Shown here: piece after piece, positions 33,730-42,527 of the stretch
Position numbering within the stretch: position 1 is the stretch's first letter
Layout of the letters: each line of letters opens with the position of its first letter
Assembly: GCA_051252455.1 (NCBI GenBank)
Contig: JBPOFM010000002.1
Coordinates: 310,001-374,000 of the forward strand
Direction: 5' to 3'
DNA from: JBPOFM01 sp051252455
GTDB taxonomy: Bacteria > Bacteroidota > Bacteroidia > Flavobacteriales > Flavobacteriaceae
Length of the DNA: 64,000 bases
The notes under the pieces: generated by a model
The model's database searches: none
What the model was told of the DNA's origin: nothing
What the model saw: only the letters and a program-made list of their open reading frames with translations
Translations under genes and position numbers: made by a program

Positions 33730-36273
33730 TTAGAATGGATAATTAATACCTATGTTATAAACCGCATTATTGAAATTATAGTCTTTAAACCAACGATTTC
33801 CTTGTTCGTAGGCTGGATCGTAAGTTTTGAAACCAATATCAAATCGAATGACGAAAAAGCTAAAATCATAGCGAAAACCAATACCTGTACCAAGTGCTAT
33901 ATCTTTTAAAGAACTTAATCCGTCAAAAGTAGCGGCATCATCTTGGGTGTCATCCAATACATTCCAGATGTTTCCTGCATCAGCGAAAAAGGCGCCATAG
34001 AAACTTCCAAAAATATTGAAACGCTGTTCAGCACTAAAATGAAGCTTTAAATTGGCTTCGTTGAATTCGTTAATCGATTGTGAGCTTCCAGGCCCAAGGT
34101 TGTAAGCTGTCCAAGCTCTATTGTCATTGGGACCACCCGCAAAAAAGCTCTTTGCAAATGGAATATTATCTGAATTGCCATAAGGCACCGCAATACCAGC
34201 ATAACTGTGTATGGCAAATACGTTTTTACGCCCAAGATCCCAATATTTCACGAAATCAATTTCGCCTTTGACATATTGGGAGAATGCGACGCCAAACACT
34301 TCGTAACGATCATTGTCATTCTTTTGCATGCCAGCAATACTAGCGATGTTTGCAAGCATATTTCCAGCTAATTCTCCTCTAAAGCGAATCGTCGAAAAAT
34401 CATTATCAAAGAGACTTTCTCTCCAGCTTTTTATATAATTAAAACTTGAAGAAAATATAAGGTTGTTTTCTGTTAAGCGGTCTTTTCTTTCTGAAATGCT
34501 GTTTACATTTATATAATCTTCATCAGCAGGAACGAGGATTGTATTTTGGGAGAGCACGTCACTAATAAACAGGTTTGCCTGATCAGGATAGTCGAGAGTT
34601 TGCGTATTACTTATATAATCGATGTTTCTGGCAATATTGCTCAAGCGCGTCAAGGAGTTTTGATACACCTGAAAATAGTTGTCCGTATTTAGGTTTTTGA
34701 CATATTGAACACTGAACAGATCCAATGTGTTAGTCACTTTTCTTGAAGGATACCAATTGTAACTTAAACCACCTGTAAAGGATTGCTTGTCTAGACCTAT
34801 ATTACGTTGACTTGTCGCTGTAGCACTAATTCGCGTGCTTGGCGACATAAATTTAGGAATAATCTTGTCGGACTTAATTGGAAAGAAAATTCGTGGGATG
34901 GTCAGTTTCATGGTTGCTCCAACCTCGTTGATATCAAAAAAGGGATCATCCGGATTCCTATTATCCTTTGATGCACCGATAGAACCCAAACCTGAAATTT
35001 CAAAAATTTCTGCCCCTTTGAATACATTGCGAATCAACAACCCTGAACTAAAAGAAAACCCTATAGTTTGAATGTTACTCTGTGAGACTTCCGTCGTAAA
35101 GTTCAATCCAAATTTTTTCTTTGGAATCAAGTAAATATTAGCGGTCAGCGTGGTGTCATTGACATTTTCCACATACTCAATATTCGGATATTTGAAGATT
35201 TTGAGCTCGCTTAAATATTTATAGGTGCGAGTTCTGTCAAGATCTTTAAAAAGTCTATCTTTTGATATGAAAACAGCATCTGTCAAGGCTTTAGGTCGAT
35301 ATTTTAACTTGCCATAACTATAAAGATTGTAATTCCTGTATGTCAATGAATCTGTGATGACTGCATCTTTGTTTTCAAATCGATCATCTGTAAAAATGTT
35401 CACTTCCTTTATTTTATACACCTTGAAAGGAGATCTTATCACTGAATCCACATTGCGAATAATTCGGTTCTGAATGACCAGCTCCGTATTCACTTTGTGG
35501 TTCGTATCAACCGTGTCAATTACAAAATTGATATAATCTTGACCGAAATGATAATAGCCTAAATTGCGTAGTTGTTCAGAAAGTCGTGAACGTTCCGCAC
35601 CATAATTAGTGTCGTCATATTGCTGTCCTGATTTTATCAAAGATCCAGATTTTAAATTTTGCTGGTAAAGACTATCAATACTCGGCGTGCTAATTACAGC
35701 ATTGATTGAATCTAAATAATAAGGTGCACCTGTATTTACAAAATACTCGACCGACGCTCTCTGATCGTCCGTTTTATCAATGGTATATGAGGTTTCGGCA
35801 TTAAACCAACCTTTGCTAAAATAATACTGACGCAACAATTTTTTTGACTTTTCCGCTTTTTCTTCTTGGACTATCACTGGTGCTTCGCCTGTGTTTTTTA
35901 ACCAACTATTGATGTTTCTTTTGGATTGAATGAGCGCTTCATATTGCTTTATAGACAATAAATTTTTCTGAAAAGTTCTTGGATGTTCTGGATTCCGATA
36001 TTTGACATTCAATATAGAATCGATATTTGGCCGTGCTAGATTATAAATGTGCAACCGCAAAGGCAAATTGATCAGCGGCAACGTCGAATTTGGTCTCTGA
36101 TAGATTAAATTGTTGACAATTTCAGCATTGTTCTTTTTGTCGTTAACATAAATGGTGTTTTTGGTCAGCAGATGCTCATCTTCATTAACACGTTTTATCG
36201 TATTACAAGATGTAAAAAAAACGATAGTTAGCGTAATTAATGATATTTTTGTGAAAGCGTGTTTCAACACCAA
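33730..36273 (-). CDS. tamL: Omp85/BamA-family outer-membrane lipoprotein (TamL-like)
   Basis: 847 residues. A lipoprotein signal is visible at the N-terminus (ITLTIVFFTSC, Cys near residue 23). The first half (about 24-400) contains POTRA-like repeats (NVNDTTLTANIYLIPKKKFG marks the end of the last). The second half is a surface-antigen D15 beta barrel with the family loop near FFAGGPNDNRAWTAYNLGPG, where the conserved R-W/Y-type residues sit, and it ends with the usual aromatic C-terminal strand. In Bacteroidetes a lipoprotein BamA paralogue, TamL, works with TamB in envelope assembly. The divergent gene on its right is a TrmH methyltransferase. Confidence 0.86.
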   Translation of the reverse strand: MVLKHAFTKISLITLTIVFFTSCNTIKRVNEDEHLLTKNTIYVNDKKNNAEIVNNLIYQRPNSTLPLINLPLRLHIYNLARPNIDSILNVKYRNPEHPRTFQKNLLSIKQYEALIQSKRNINSWLKNTGEAPVIVQEEKAEKSKKLLRQYYFSKGWFNAETSYTIDKTDDQRASVEYFVNTGAPYYLDSINAVISTPSIDSLYQQNLKSGSLIKSGQQYDDTNYGAERSRLSEQLRNLGYYHFGQDYINFVIDTVDTNHKVNTELVIQNRIIRNVDSVIRSPFKVYKIKEVNIFTDDRFENKDAVITDSLTYRNYNLYSYGKLKYRPKALTDAVFISKDRLFKDLDRTRTYKYLSELKIFKYPNIEYVENVNDTTLTANIYLIPKKKFGLNFTTEVSQSNIQTIGFSFSSGLLIRNVFKGAEIFEISGLGSIGASKDNRNPDDPFFDINEVGATMKLTIPRIFFPIKSDKIIPKFMSPSTRISATATSQRNIGLDKQSFTGGLSYNWYPSRKVTNTLDLFSVQYVKNLNTDNYFQVYQNSLTRLSNIARNIDYISNTQTLDYPDQANLFISDVLSQNTILVPADEDYINVNSISERKDRLTENNLIFSSSFNYIKSWRESLFDNDFSTIRFRGELAGNMLANIASIAGMQKNDNDRYEVFGVAFSQYVKGEIDFVKYWDLGRKNVFAIHSYAGIAVPYGNSDNIPFAKSFFAGGPNDNRAWTAYNLGPGSSQSINEFNEANLKLHFSAEQRFNIFGSFYGAFFADAGNIWNVLDDTQDDAATFDGLSSLKDIALGTGIGFRYDFSFFVIRFDIGFKTYDPAYEQGNRWFKDYNFNNAVYNIGINYPF

Positions 36274-36388
36274 TGGAGTTATTGTTTAAATGATTTCAAA
36301 ATTACTGTTTTAAGATTGGTATTGCTAATCAAAAATTAGTCCAATATAGCACTTAAAACAGAAGACCAACAAATGTAAATACATTTTG

Positions 36389-37111
36389 ATGCTTACAAAG
36401 AACCAAATAAAACTAATTACAAGTTTATCCCAAAAAAAGTTTAGAAACCAGCATCAATTATTTCTGGTTGAAGGAAAAAAGGGAGTGGAAGAATTTCTAA
36501 ATTCCGGCTTTGAATTGCATCATTTGTTTGCCACTAAAAATGAGTTTCAAGTTGAAGAACGACAACACACACTCATCAAAGAAGCAGAATTAAAAAAGAT
36601 AAGCACACTCAAAAACCCAAACACAGTTTTGGGCTTGTTCAAAATGCCAGAACCTAAATCTGTGGAAACAAGCAAATTGATACTTGCGCTTGATGATGTG
36701 CGTGATCCTGGAAATTTAGGGACCATTATTAGACTTTGCGATTGGTTTGGTATTGAACATATGGTCTGCAGCGAAGCTACGGTGGATTGTTATAATCCGA
36801 AGGTTGTGCAAGCAACTATGGGCTCACTAACTAGAGTTTCGATACATTATTTAGATTTGGAAGCGTTTTTAAAAAGTACAGAAGGAACAAAATTTGGTGC
36901 TTTTATGGAGGGGAAAAACATCTATAATTCTAGTCTGCCAGAAAGCGGTATTTTGGTCATGGGAAATGAAGCCAATGGCATTTCTTCTAAAATTGAAGCA
37001 TTGATTGACCAAAAAATCAGCATTCCTCGCTTTGGAAGTCTAAAAAGCACAGAAAGTTTGAATGTGGCGACAGCGACTGCTATTTTGTTGAGTGAATTTA
37101 GGAGACGTTAG
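36389..37111 (+). CDS. TrmH/SpoU family RNA 2'-O-methyltransferase
   Basis: 240 residues from the ATG at 36389; a TTG immediately before it is less likely. An N-terminal substrate-binding part (KFRNQHQLFLVEGKKGVEEF) is followed by the knotted SPOUT domain with its three motifs: DDVRDPGNLGTIIRLCDWFG, ILVMGNEANGIS, and ISIPRFGSLKSTESLNVATAT. These bind S-adenosylmethionine and position the RNA ribose. The closest functional relatives methylate 23S rRNA or tRNA, but the target base cannot be deduced. The gene is divergent from tamL and convergent with porT. Confidence 0.93.
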   Translation: MLTKNQIKLITSLSQKKFRNQHQLFLVEGKKGVEEFLNSGFELHHLFATKNEFQVEERQHTLIKEAELKKISTLKNPNTVLGLFKMPEPKSVETSKLILALDDVRDPGNLGTIIRLCDWFGIEHMVCSEATVDCYNPKVVQATMGSLTRVSIHYLDLEAFLKSTEGTKFGAFMEGKNIYNSSLPESGILVMGNEANGISSKIEALIDQKISIPRFGSLKSTESLNVATATAILLSEFRRR

Positions 37112-37199
37112 ATTGTTTGTTGTCACTATGTGGAGGCGTTCAGGGGACAACGGTAATTATTCAAGTCAACATATCACCTAACAACTAAATAACTCACGT

Positions 37200-37928
37200 C
37201 TATTGAAACGTAAAATTCACAAAAACGCCACGTGTCTTCATAGTGGTCACATTGGAAGTCCATGGACTATTAGGGTCGACATCTCGTACAATTTCATCAT
37301 TTAAGGCAAAAACACCACGTATGGACGGCGTGAATTTAAAATAGAAGAGATAGAAATCGATTCCAAAGCCTAACTCATAAAAAAGCATATTTTTTTTCGT
37401 TCTAAACTGCCCAGCAGCATTGTCATCTGGATTTTCTTCGTTACTGGAAAGATTGAGTGCTGTTGAAAAACCTCCGAGAATAAACGGCTTAATATTATTG
37501 ACTCGTTTAGTGGAAACTTTTAAAAGTAGAGGCAAATGAATGTAGGTCGATTTGACTTCTCTTAACAAATCAGCATCTGTAAATTCCATCGTGCCAAAAG
37601 CATCAGGATGATACTGAAGATTTCTTTGAGTAATGTATAAACCTGGCTCAAAACGCAAGTTAAAATAGTCATTGATTCTCAAATCGCCCACCAAACCGAC
37701 ATTAAAGCCCAAATTGTCTTCAACTAAAATGTCTTTTTGATCCTGTTCGTATTCGAATTTAAAATCATAACTATTCAGACCGAAAAAATAACCCCAATTC
37801 AACAGATTTTTGTCCATTGTTCCTTTGCCACCATTGGCGTCATTCAAAATTTTTTCTTTACTAAATAATTGTGCATGAGCAGAATGACCTGCAAAAACGA
37901 ACAATAAAACGATGATGATGTTCTTCAT
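37200..37928 (-). CDS. porT: PorT-family outer-membrane protein, type IX secretion/gliding
   Basis: 242 residues with a signal peptide (IIIVLLFVFAGHSAHAQ) followed by an eight-strand-type beta-barrel (alternating segments such as YFGLNSYDFKF, FNLRFEPGLYITQR, TYIHLPLLLK, LFYELGFGIDFYLFYF). It ends in an aromatic strand (VFVNFTFQ). PorT is a component of the type IX secretion system. Its gene lies directly after ubiE, with a three-base gap, a position I recall as common in Flavobacteriaceae. The T9SS plug-domain protein and a sorting-domain cargo encoded in the same window fit a secreting, probably gliding organism. Confidence 0.85.
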   Translation of the reverse strand: MKNIIIVLLFVFAGHSAHAQLFSKEKILNDANGGKGTMDKNLLNWGYFFGLNSYDFKFEYEQDQKDILVEDNLGFNVGLVGDLRINDYFNLRFEPGLYITQRNLQYHPDAFGTMEFTDADLLREVKSTYIHLPLLLKVSTKRVNNIKPFILGGFSTALNLSSNEENPDDNAAGQFRTKKNMLFYELGFGIDFYLFYFKFTPSIRGVFALNDEIVRDVDPNSPWTSNVTTMKTRGVFVNFTFQ

Positions 37929-37931
37929 AAA

Positions 37932-38660
37932 TTATTTGGATGCTTTATAAATTGTTGCCACACCAAAGGTTTGAGGCAAGTCCTTGACATTATTAAACCC
38001 AATTTGTCTCAAAATATTGTTTAAGGCTTCTCCATATGGGAATTTCGATGCTGATTCGCACAAATACGCATAAGCCGATTGATCCTTGGAGAAAACTTTT
38101 CCAATAGTAGGCAAAATATATTTGGTATAAAAAGAATAGCCTGTTTTGTAAACACTTTTTGTGGGTACGGAAGTTTCTAAAATCACAAAAACACCGTTTG
38201 GTTTGAGGACTCTATATATTTCGGCTAGACCTTTTTCTAAAGTTTCGAAATTACGAACCCCAAAAGCAACGGTTATAGCATCGAATGTATTATCCTCAAA
38301 AGGTAGATTTTCAGAATCGCCAACGATCATTTTGATTTTGGAGCTCAAATTCTTTTGTGAAATTTTTTCTCTACCAACATCGAGCATTCCTTCACTGATG
38401 TCAAGACCAATTATATCAGTTGCGCTGGTTTTTGAAAGGCTGATTGCCAAATCTCCAGTACCTGTAGCAATGTCCAAAATATTTTGTGGGTTGTGCTGTG
38501 CCACAATATCAACAACCATTTTTCGCCATTTTACATCAATACCAAATGATATCACACGATTAAGTCCATCATATTCTTTCGATATCGTATCGAACATTTT
38601 AGTGACTTGCTGTTTTTTATTTAAATCACTATCCTTGTAAGGGGTTACATTTTCGGACAT
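37932..38660 (-). CDS. ubiE: Demethylmenaquinone methyltransferase (UbiE/MenG)
   Basis: 242 residues. The N-terminal motif MFDTISKEYDGLNRVISFGID, the SAM-binding ILDIATGTGDLAI, LDISEGMLDVG and the AFGVRNFETLEKGLAEIYRVLKP signature are all canonical. It methylates demethylmenaquinone to menaquinone. This phylum uses menaquinone, so the MenG role is the relevant one, and it fits the quinone-reducing Nqr complex also encoded here. A strong promoter lies just upstream, and porT follows in the same operon. Confidence 0.96.
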   Translation of the reverse strand: MSENVTPYKDSDLNKKQQVTKMFDTISKEYDGLNRVISFGIDVKWRKMVVDIVAQHNPQNILDIATGTGDLAISLSKTSATDIIGLDISEGMLDVGREKISQKNLSSKIKMIVGDSENLPFEDNTFDAITVAFGVRNFETLEKGLAEIYRVLKPNGVFVILETSVPTKSVYKTGYSFYTKYILPTIGKVFSKDQSAYAYLCESASKFPYGEALNNILRQIGFNNVKDLPQTFGVATIYKASK

Positions 38661-38674
38661 TCTTAAATTTTTGA

Positions 38675-38704
38675 CAAAGATAGAATAAAGGAATTGTTTT
38701 CAAA
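38675..38704 (-). promoter_or_regulatory. Promoter of ubiE-porT
   Basis: On the minus strand, TTTG (38704-38701), 18 bases, then TATCTTTG (38682-38675), with the ubiE ATG 15 bases further on. It matches the Bacteroidetes promoter consensus. Confidence 0.6.
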
Positions 38705-38917
38705 TCAAACGAGGGATAAAAGACGTGAGACCGCTTCACTGCTAGATGTAAGAACGCTTTACTGTTAGACATTGGACTTTGGTAGTGTAGTAAAACAATT
38801 TTAAGTCATAATTCTTGGCTCTTGCATCTCTTTTGTATTCTATATGTTCTTTTCTCTTTTCCTAATCGCTCATTCAAAATATCGTATATTTGTCTGTTTT
38901 TTTGAAATGTCATACCC

Positions 38918-40267
38918 ATGAAAATTATCATTGCTGGTGCAGGTGAAGTTGGATTCCATTTAGCAAAATTACTCTCTTTCGAATCACAAGAAATTACCTT
39001 ACTTGATACTAAAAAGGAAAGTTTAGTTTATGCCATAGATCACCTCGATATTAGAGTCATAAAGGGAGATGCTACATCAATTGCAGTTCTTCATGATGCC
39101 AAAATTGAAAGTTCTGATTTATTTATTGCAGTCACGTCATCTGAAACGACCAACATTACAGCATGCGTACTAGCGAAGCAACTTGGAGCAAGACGTACCA
39201 TTGCAAGAATTTCCAACACAGAATTCATTGATAACAAGGAAATTGTAGGGTTCTCCAAATTTGGAATTGATGAATTGATTTCCCCAGAGGCTTTAGCTGC
39301 TTCAGAGATCGAATTATTATTAAATCAATATGGTTTTAATGATAATTATGAGTTTGAAGAAGGTGCGCTCACAATGTTAAGCTTGCGCTTGTCAAGAACG
39401 GCAACTTTTGTTGATAAAACAGTTAAGGAAGCCGCAAACACCTTTCCTGAACTTCATTTTGTACCCATTGCCATTCAGCGTTTTGGAACGCAATATACCA
39501 TCATTCCTCGTGGTGATACCCAGTTTAAGGAAGGTGATAAAGTAGTTTTTATCACCTCGAAAGGTGGAGATGAAGAATTGTTTGAACTATCTGGAAGAGT
39601 CAAAATAGATATCAAAAATATTATGATTCTTGGTGGTAGTAAAATCGGACTGAAAACTGCAAAAGATTTATGCCAAAGTAAATTCAGGGTCAAATTGGTG
39701 GAAAGCAATAAAGAAACTGCTTTTGAGTTGGCTGATGAGTTGCCAAATGCTTTGGTTATCAATGGTGATGGGCGCAATGCGGAATTGCTGGAAGAAGAAA
39801 ACATCAGTAATATGGATGCTTTTATTGCCGTCACAGGAAATTCAGAAACAAATATTATGTCCTGTTTGGTTGCCAAATCAAAAGGTGTCAAAAAAACGAT
39901 TGCATTGGTTGAGAATATGGATTACTATCAACTTTCACAATCGATTGGGATTGATACCCTAATCAATAAAAAACTTTTGGCAGCTAACAATATTTTCCGA
40001 TACATTCGGAAAGGTGAAGTGGTTGCCATGACCAAATTAAACAACATGAACGCAGAGTTGTTGGAGTTTGAAGTGAAGCAAAAATCAAAAATAACGAACA
40101 AGCAGATTAAAGATTTATCCTTTCCACGATCGGCGATTATTGGCGGCGTTATCCGAAATGGTAATGGTATGATTCCATTGGGAAATTTTAAAATTGAGGC
40201 AGGCGATCGCGTTGTTGTATGTTGTTTGCCAAGATCGATTACTGAAGTCGAAAAGTTTTTCTTTTAG
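38918..40267 (+). CDS. trkA: Trk potassium uptake regulatory subunit TrkA
   Basis: 449 residues made of two similar halves. Each half has an RCK/TrkA-N Rossmann domain (KIIIAGAGEVGFHLAKLL at the start; NIMILGGSKIGLKTAKDL near residue 230) followed by a TrkA-C domain (for example TIIPRGDTQFKEGDKVVF). It binds NAD(H) on the cytosolic face of TrkH and gates potassium uptake. The trkH gene follows after three bases. A -7 box (TATATTTG, 38885-38892) is placed 26 bases upstream of the ATG. Confidence 0.95.
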   Translation: MKIIIAGAGEVGFHLAKLLSFESQEITLLDTKKESLVYAIDHLDIRVIKGDATSIAVLHDAKIESSDLFIAVTSSETTNITACVLAKQLGARRTIARISNTEFIDNKEIVGFSKFGIDELISPEALAASEIELLLNQYGFNDNYEFEEGALTMLSLRLSRTATFVDKTVKEAANTFPELHFVPIAIQRFGTQYTIIPRGDTQFKEGDKVVFITSKGGDEELFELSGRVKIDIKNIMILGGSKIGLKTAKDLCQSKFRVKLVESNKETAFELADELPNALVINGDGRNAELLEEENISNMDAFIAVTGNSETNIMSCLVAKSKGVKKTIALVENMDYYQLSQSIGIDTLINKKLLAANNIFRYIRKGEVVAMTKLNNMNAELLEFEVKQKSKITNKQIKDLSFPRSAIIGGVIRNGNGMIPLGNFKIEAGDRVVVCCLPRSITEVEKFFF

Positions 40268-40270
40268 AAA

Positions 40271-41767
40271 ATGGCCAAATTCAACTATAAAATCATATTT
40301 CATTTTTTTGGATTACTGCTATTGTTCAATGGTGGTTTTATGCTATTGTCGGCATTGGTCAGCCTTCTGTATCAAGATGGTGTCACGTTAGAGCTGTTCC
40401 TTTCCGGATTGTCCGTGTTGATCGTAGGTGTGGTTTTAATGTTTATGACCAAACAACATAGCAAGGTCATGAATAAACGAGAAGGTTATATTGTTGTAGC
40501 CTTTGGTTGGATAGTAATGGCCGCATCTGGAGCTGTGCCATACCTGGTAACAAATGTTATTCCGACCTATACGAGTGCTTTTTTTGAAACCATGTCTGGT
40601 TACACAACTACAGGAGCCACTATTTTGAATGATATAGAAATCGTTCCTTACGGCGTCCTGTTTTGGAGAAGTACAACGCATTGGATCGGTGGTATGGGAA
40701 TTATCGTTTTGGCCATAGCCATATTACCGTTGTTGGGAATAGGAGGCATGCAGCTCTTCAGTGCAGAAGCACCTGGACCGAGTTCTGATAAATTACATCC
40801 AAGAATCACCGACACTGCTAAACGATTATGGTTGATTTATTTTGGATATACTGTTGCTGAAACCATCTTGTTAAAAGCAGCAGGAATGTCTTTTTTCGAT
40901 GCCATTAATCATTCAATGAGTACTTTATCTACTGGAGGTTTTTCTACTAAAAATGCCAGTGTAGCTTATTGGAACGATCAGCCGATAATTCAATATATTA
41001 TAATAGCGTTTATGTTTTTAGCTGGGACTAATTTTGTTTTGAGTTATTACGCTTTTAAGGGGAAAGTTCAGCGTGCATTAGGCGATGAGGAATTGCAATG
41101 GTATTTCCGATTTATTGCCACATTTACGGTTATTGTCGCTTTAATTGTCTATTTCAGAGCAGACTTTGCGGCCTCAACGATTGATCATCCGCAGGTTTGG
41201 GGGAAGGCTGAAGCTTCATTTAGACATGGCTTGTTTCAAGTTTTAACAGTCATAACGACGACAGGTTTTATTTCTGCTGATTATACCTTGTGGACGCCAT
41301 TTTTGGTGGTCTTCTTTTTCGGGATTATGTTTTTAGGAGGCTCTGCAGGAAGTACTGCTGGAGGTGTAAAGGTTATGAGGCATCTGATTTTGATAAAGAA
41401 TGGATTTTTAGAATTTAAACGAGCTCTTCATCCAAACGCAATACTTCCTGTCCGTTATAATATGAAAGCCGTTTCTGGAGATATTGTTTTTAACATCCTA
41501 GGTTTTTTCATTTTGTATATGTTATCTTTTATAGTTGGTGCATTGGTGTTTTCGATGTTTGAAATTGACTTCCAATCGGCCATTGGTCTCTCGGCTTCTA
41601 GTTTAGGAAATATTGGTCCTGCTCTAGGAAATTTTGGACCAGTGAATAATTATGCTGCTTTGCCTCCTTTGGCGCAGTGGTGGTCTTCTTTTTTAATGTT
41701 AATTGGTCGTTTGGAACTTTTTACGGTTTTGATTTTGTTGACACCTTTCTTTTGGAGAAATCGTTAA
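40271..41767 (+). CDS. trkH: Trk potassium uptake transmembrane subunit TrkH
   Basis: 498 residues with about ten membrane segments and four pore-loop repeats carrying the selectivity glycines: TMSGYTTTGATI, SMSTLSTGGFSTK, VITTTGFISADY and SASSLGNIGPALG. It is the potassium-conducting subunit in the inner membrane and works with TrkA, encoded immediately upstream. No obvious hairpin terminator follows it. Confidence 0.96.
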   Translation: MAKFNYKIIFHFFGLLLLFNGGFMLLSALVSLLYQDGVTLELFLSGLSVLIVGVVLMFMTKQHSKVMNKREGYIVVAFGWIVMAASGAVPYLVTNVIPTYTSAFFETMSGYTTTGATILNDIEIVPYGVLFWRSTTHWIGGMGIIVLAIAILPLLGIGGMQLFSAEAPGPSSDKLHPRITDTAKRLWLIYFGYTVAETILLKAAGMSFFDAINHSMSTLSTGGFSTKNASVAYWNDQPIIQYIIIAFMFLAGTNFVLSYYAFKGKVQRALGDEELQWYFRFIATFTVIVALIVYFRADFAASTIDHPQVWGKAEASFRHGLFQVLTVITTTGFISADYTLWTPFLVVFFFGIMFLGGSAGSTAGGVKVMRHLILIKNGFLEFKRALHPNAILPVRYNMKAVSGDIVFNILGFFILYMLSFIVGALVFSMFEIDFQSAIGLSASSLGNIGPALGNFGPVNNYAALPPLAQWWSSFLMLIGRLELFTVLILLTPFFWRNR

Positions 41768-41957
41768 TTGTAACATTTCTTTCAATTTTACTACAAATAG
41801 TCAAAGCAGATTTTTATCGAACCTTTAACTGATGGTTCTTGAGTTGATCTCAAAATTTATCTTTTATTTTTTTAAATGATGAAATTCAATAGTATGTATT
41901 GAACAGGCATCATCTACCTCAAAATTAAAATTAATTCTTTTTTAAATTTTAGAAATT

Positions 41958-42220
41958 ATGGGAGGGGAAGGCGCAATGATGGCGATGCTCACATCATTGA
42001 AAACAACGATAGAAGAGGAAAGCGAACTCAATTTAATAAAGATAAACTGGGTGGTTATGGCAATGGAGAAAAATTGGAATTCGATTTTTCCAGAAGTAAC
42101 ATCTGAAGTTTGACAGCTATAAGAGACCGATTGCAAAAGGAAAGAAGACAGTTGATGATAAGGCGTTTGATCTTATTTAGTTTATTATTCATCATTATAA
42201 TATTCATTATATTAATTTAA
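41958..42220 (+). pseudogene. Degenerate tandem copy of the small membrane protein at 42234
   Basis: The plus-strand sequence matches the intact neighbour when three single-base shifts are allowed. The start (MGGEGAMMAMLTSLK) matches its N-terminus. A one-base loss in an A run then moves into a frame giving KDKLGGYGNGEKLEFDF (neighbour: GGYGDVDNAQFDF). A gain in a T run restores PEVTSEV, and a loss in another T run restores TAIRDRLQKERRQL and a C-terminal hydrophobic helix (FSLLFIIIIFIILI). All three changes are in short homopolymers, so sequencing error is possible, but the intact copy next door has none. Confidence 0.7.
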
Positions 42221-42233
42221 TAAAAACATACCG

Positions 42234-42491
42234 ATGCCAGTAGGTGAGTACATGTTTAGTAGTTTAAAGAGTAACAAAAATATCATGCTCGATAAAACTA
42301 AAAGGTTCAAAAAAACTTTGGGTGGTTATGGCGATGTGGATAACGCTCAATTTGATTTTCCTGAAACATCACCAGATGTTTTAAGTAATATTCGAAATCG
42401 TCTCCAAAAAGAAGAGCGACGTCTATTAACCAAACAATTAATTCTTTTTTGTGCAATTACCATCATTATACTATCGATCGTAATCTATTAA
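42234..42491 (+). CDS. Small single-helix membrane protein, function unknown
   Basis: 85 residues. A hydrophilic N-terminal part of about 60 residues contains a GGYGD turn and a charged helix (NIRNRLQKEERRLL). One C-terminal membrane helix follows (LILFCAITIIILSIVIY), so it is probably tail-anchored in the inner membrane with the charged part in the cytosol. I do not recognise the family. A degenerate copy lies 13 bases upstream, so the gene was duplicated in tandem. It ends at a hairpin shared with the convergent aminotransferase gene. Confidence 0.7.
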   Translation: MPVGEYMFSSLKSNKNIMLDKTKRFKKTLGGYGDVDNAQFDFPETSPDVLSNIRNRLQKEERRLLTKQLILFCAITIIILSIVIY

Positions 42492-42497
42492 ATAAAA

Positions 42498-42521
42498 AAA
42501 GCCGCTAATTTTAGCGGCTTT
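42498..42521. terminator. Bidirectional terminator, 42234 gene and aminotransferase
   Basis: The stem AAAGCCGCTA with its complement spans 42498-42507 and 42512-42521 with a 4-base loop. There is an A run on the left and a short T run on the right, between two convergent genes. Confidence 0.8.
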
Positions 42522-42527
42522 CCTATG

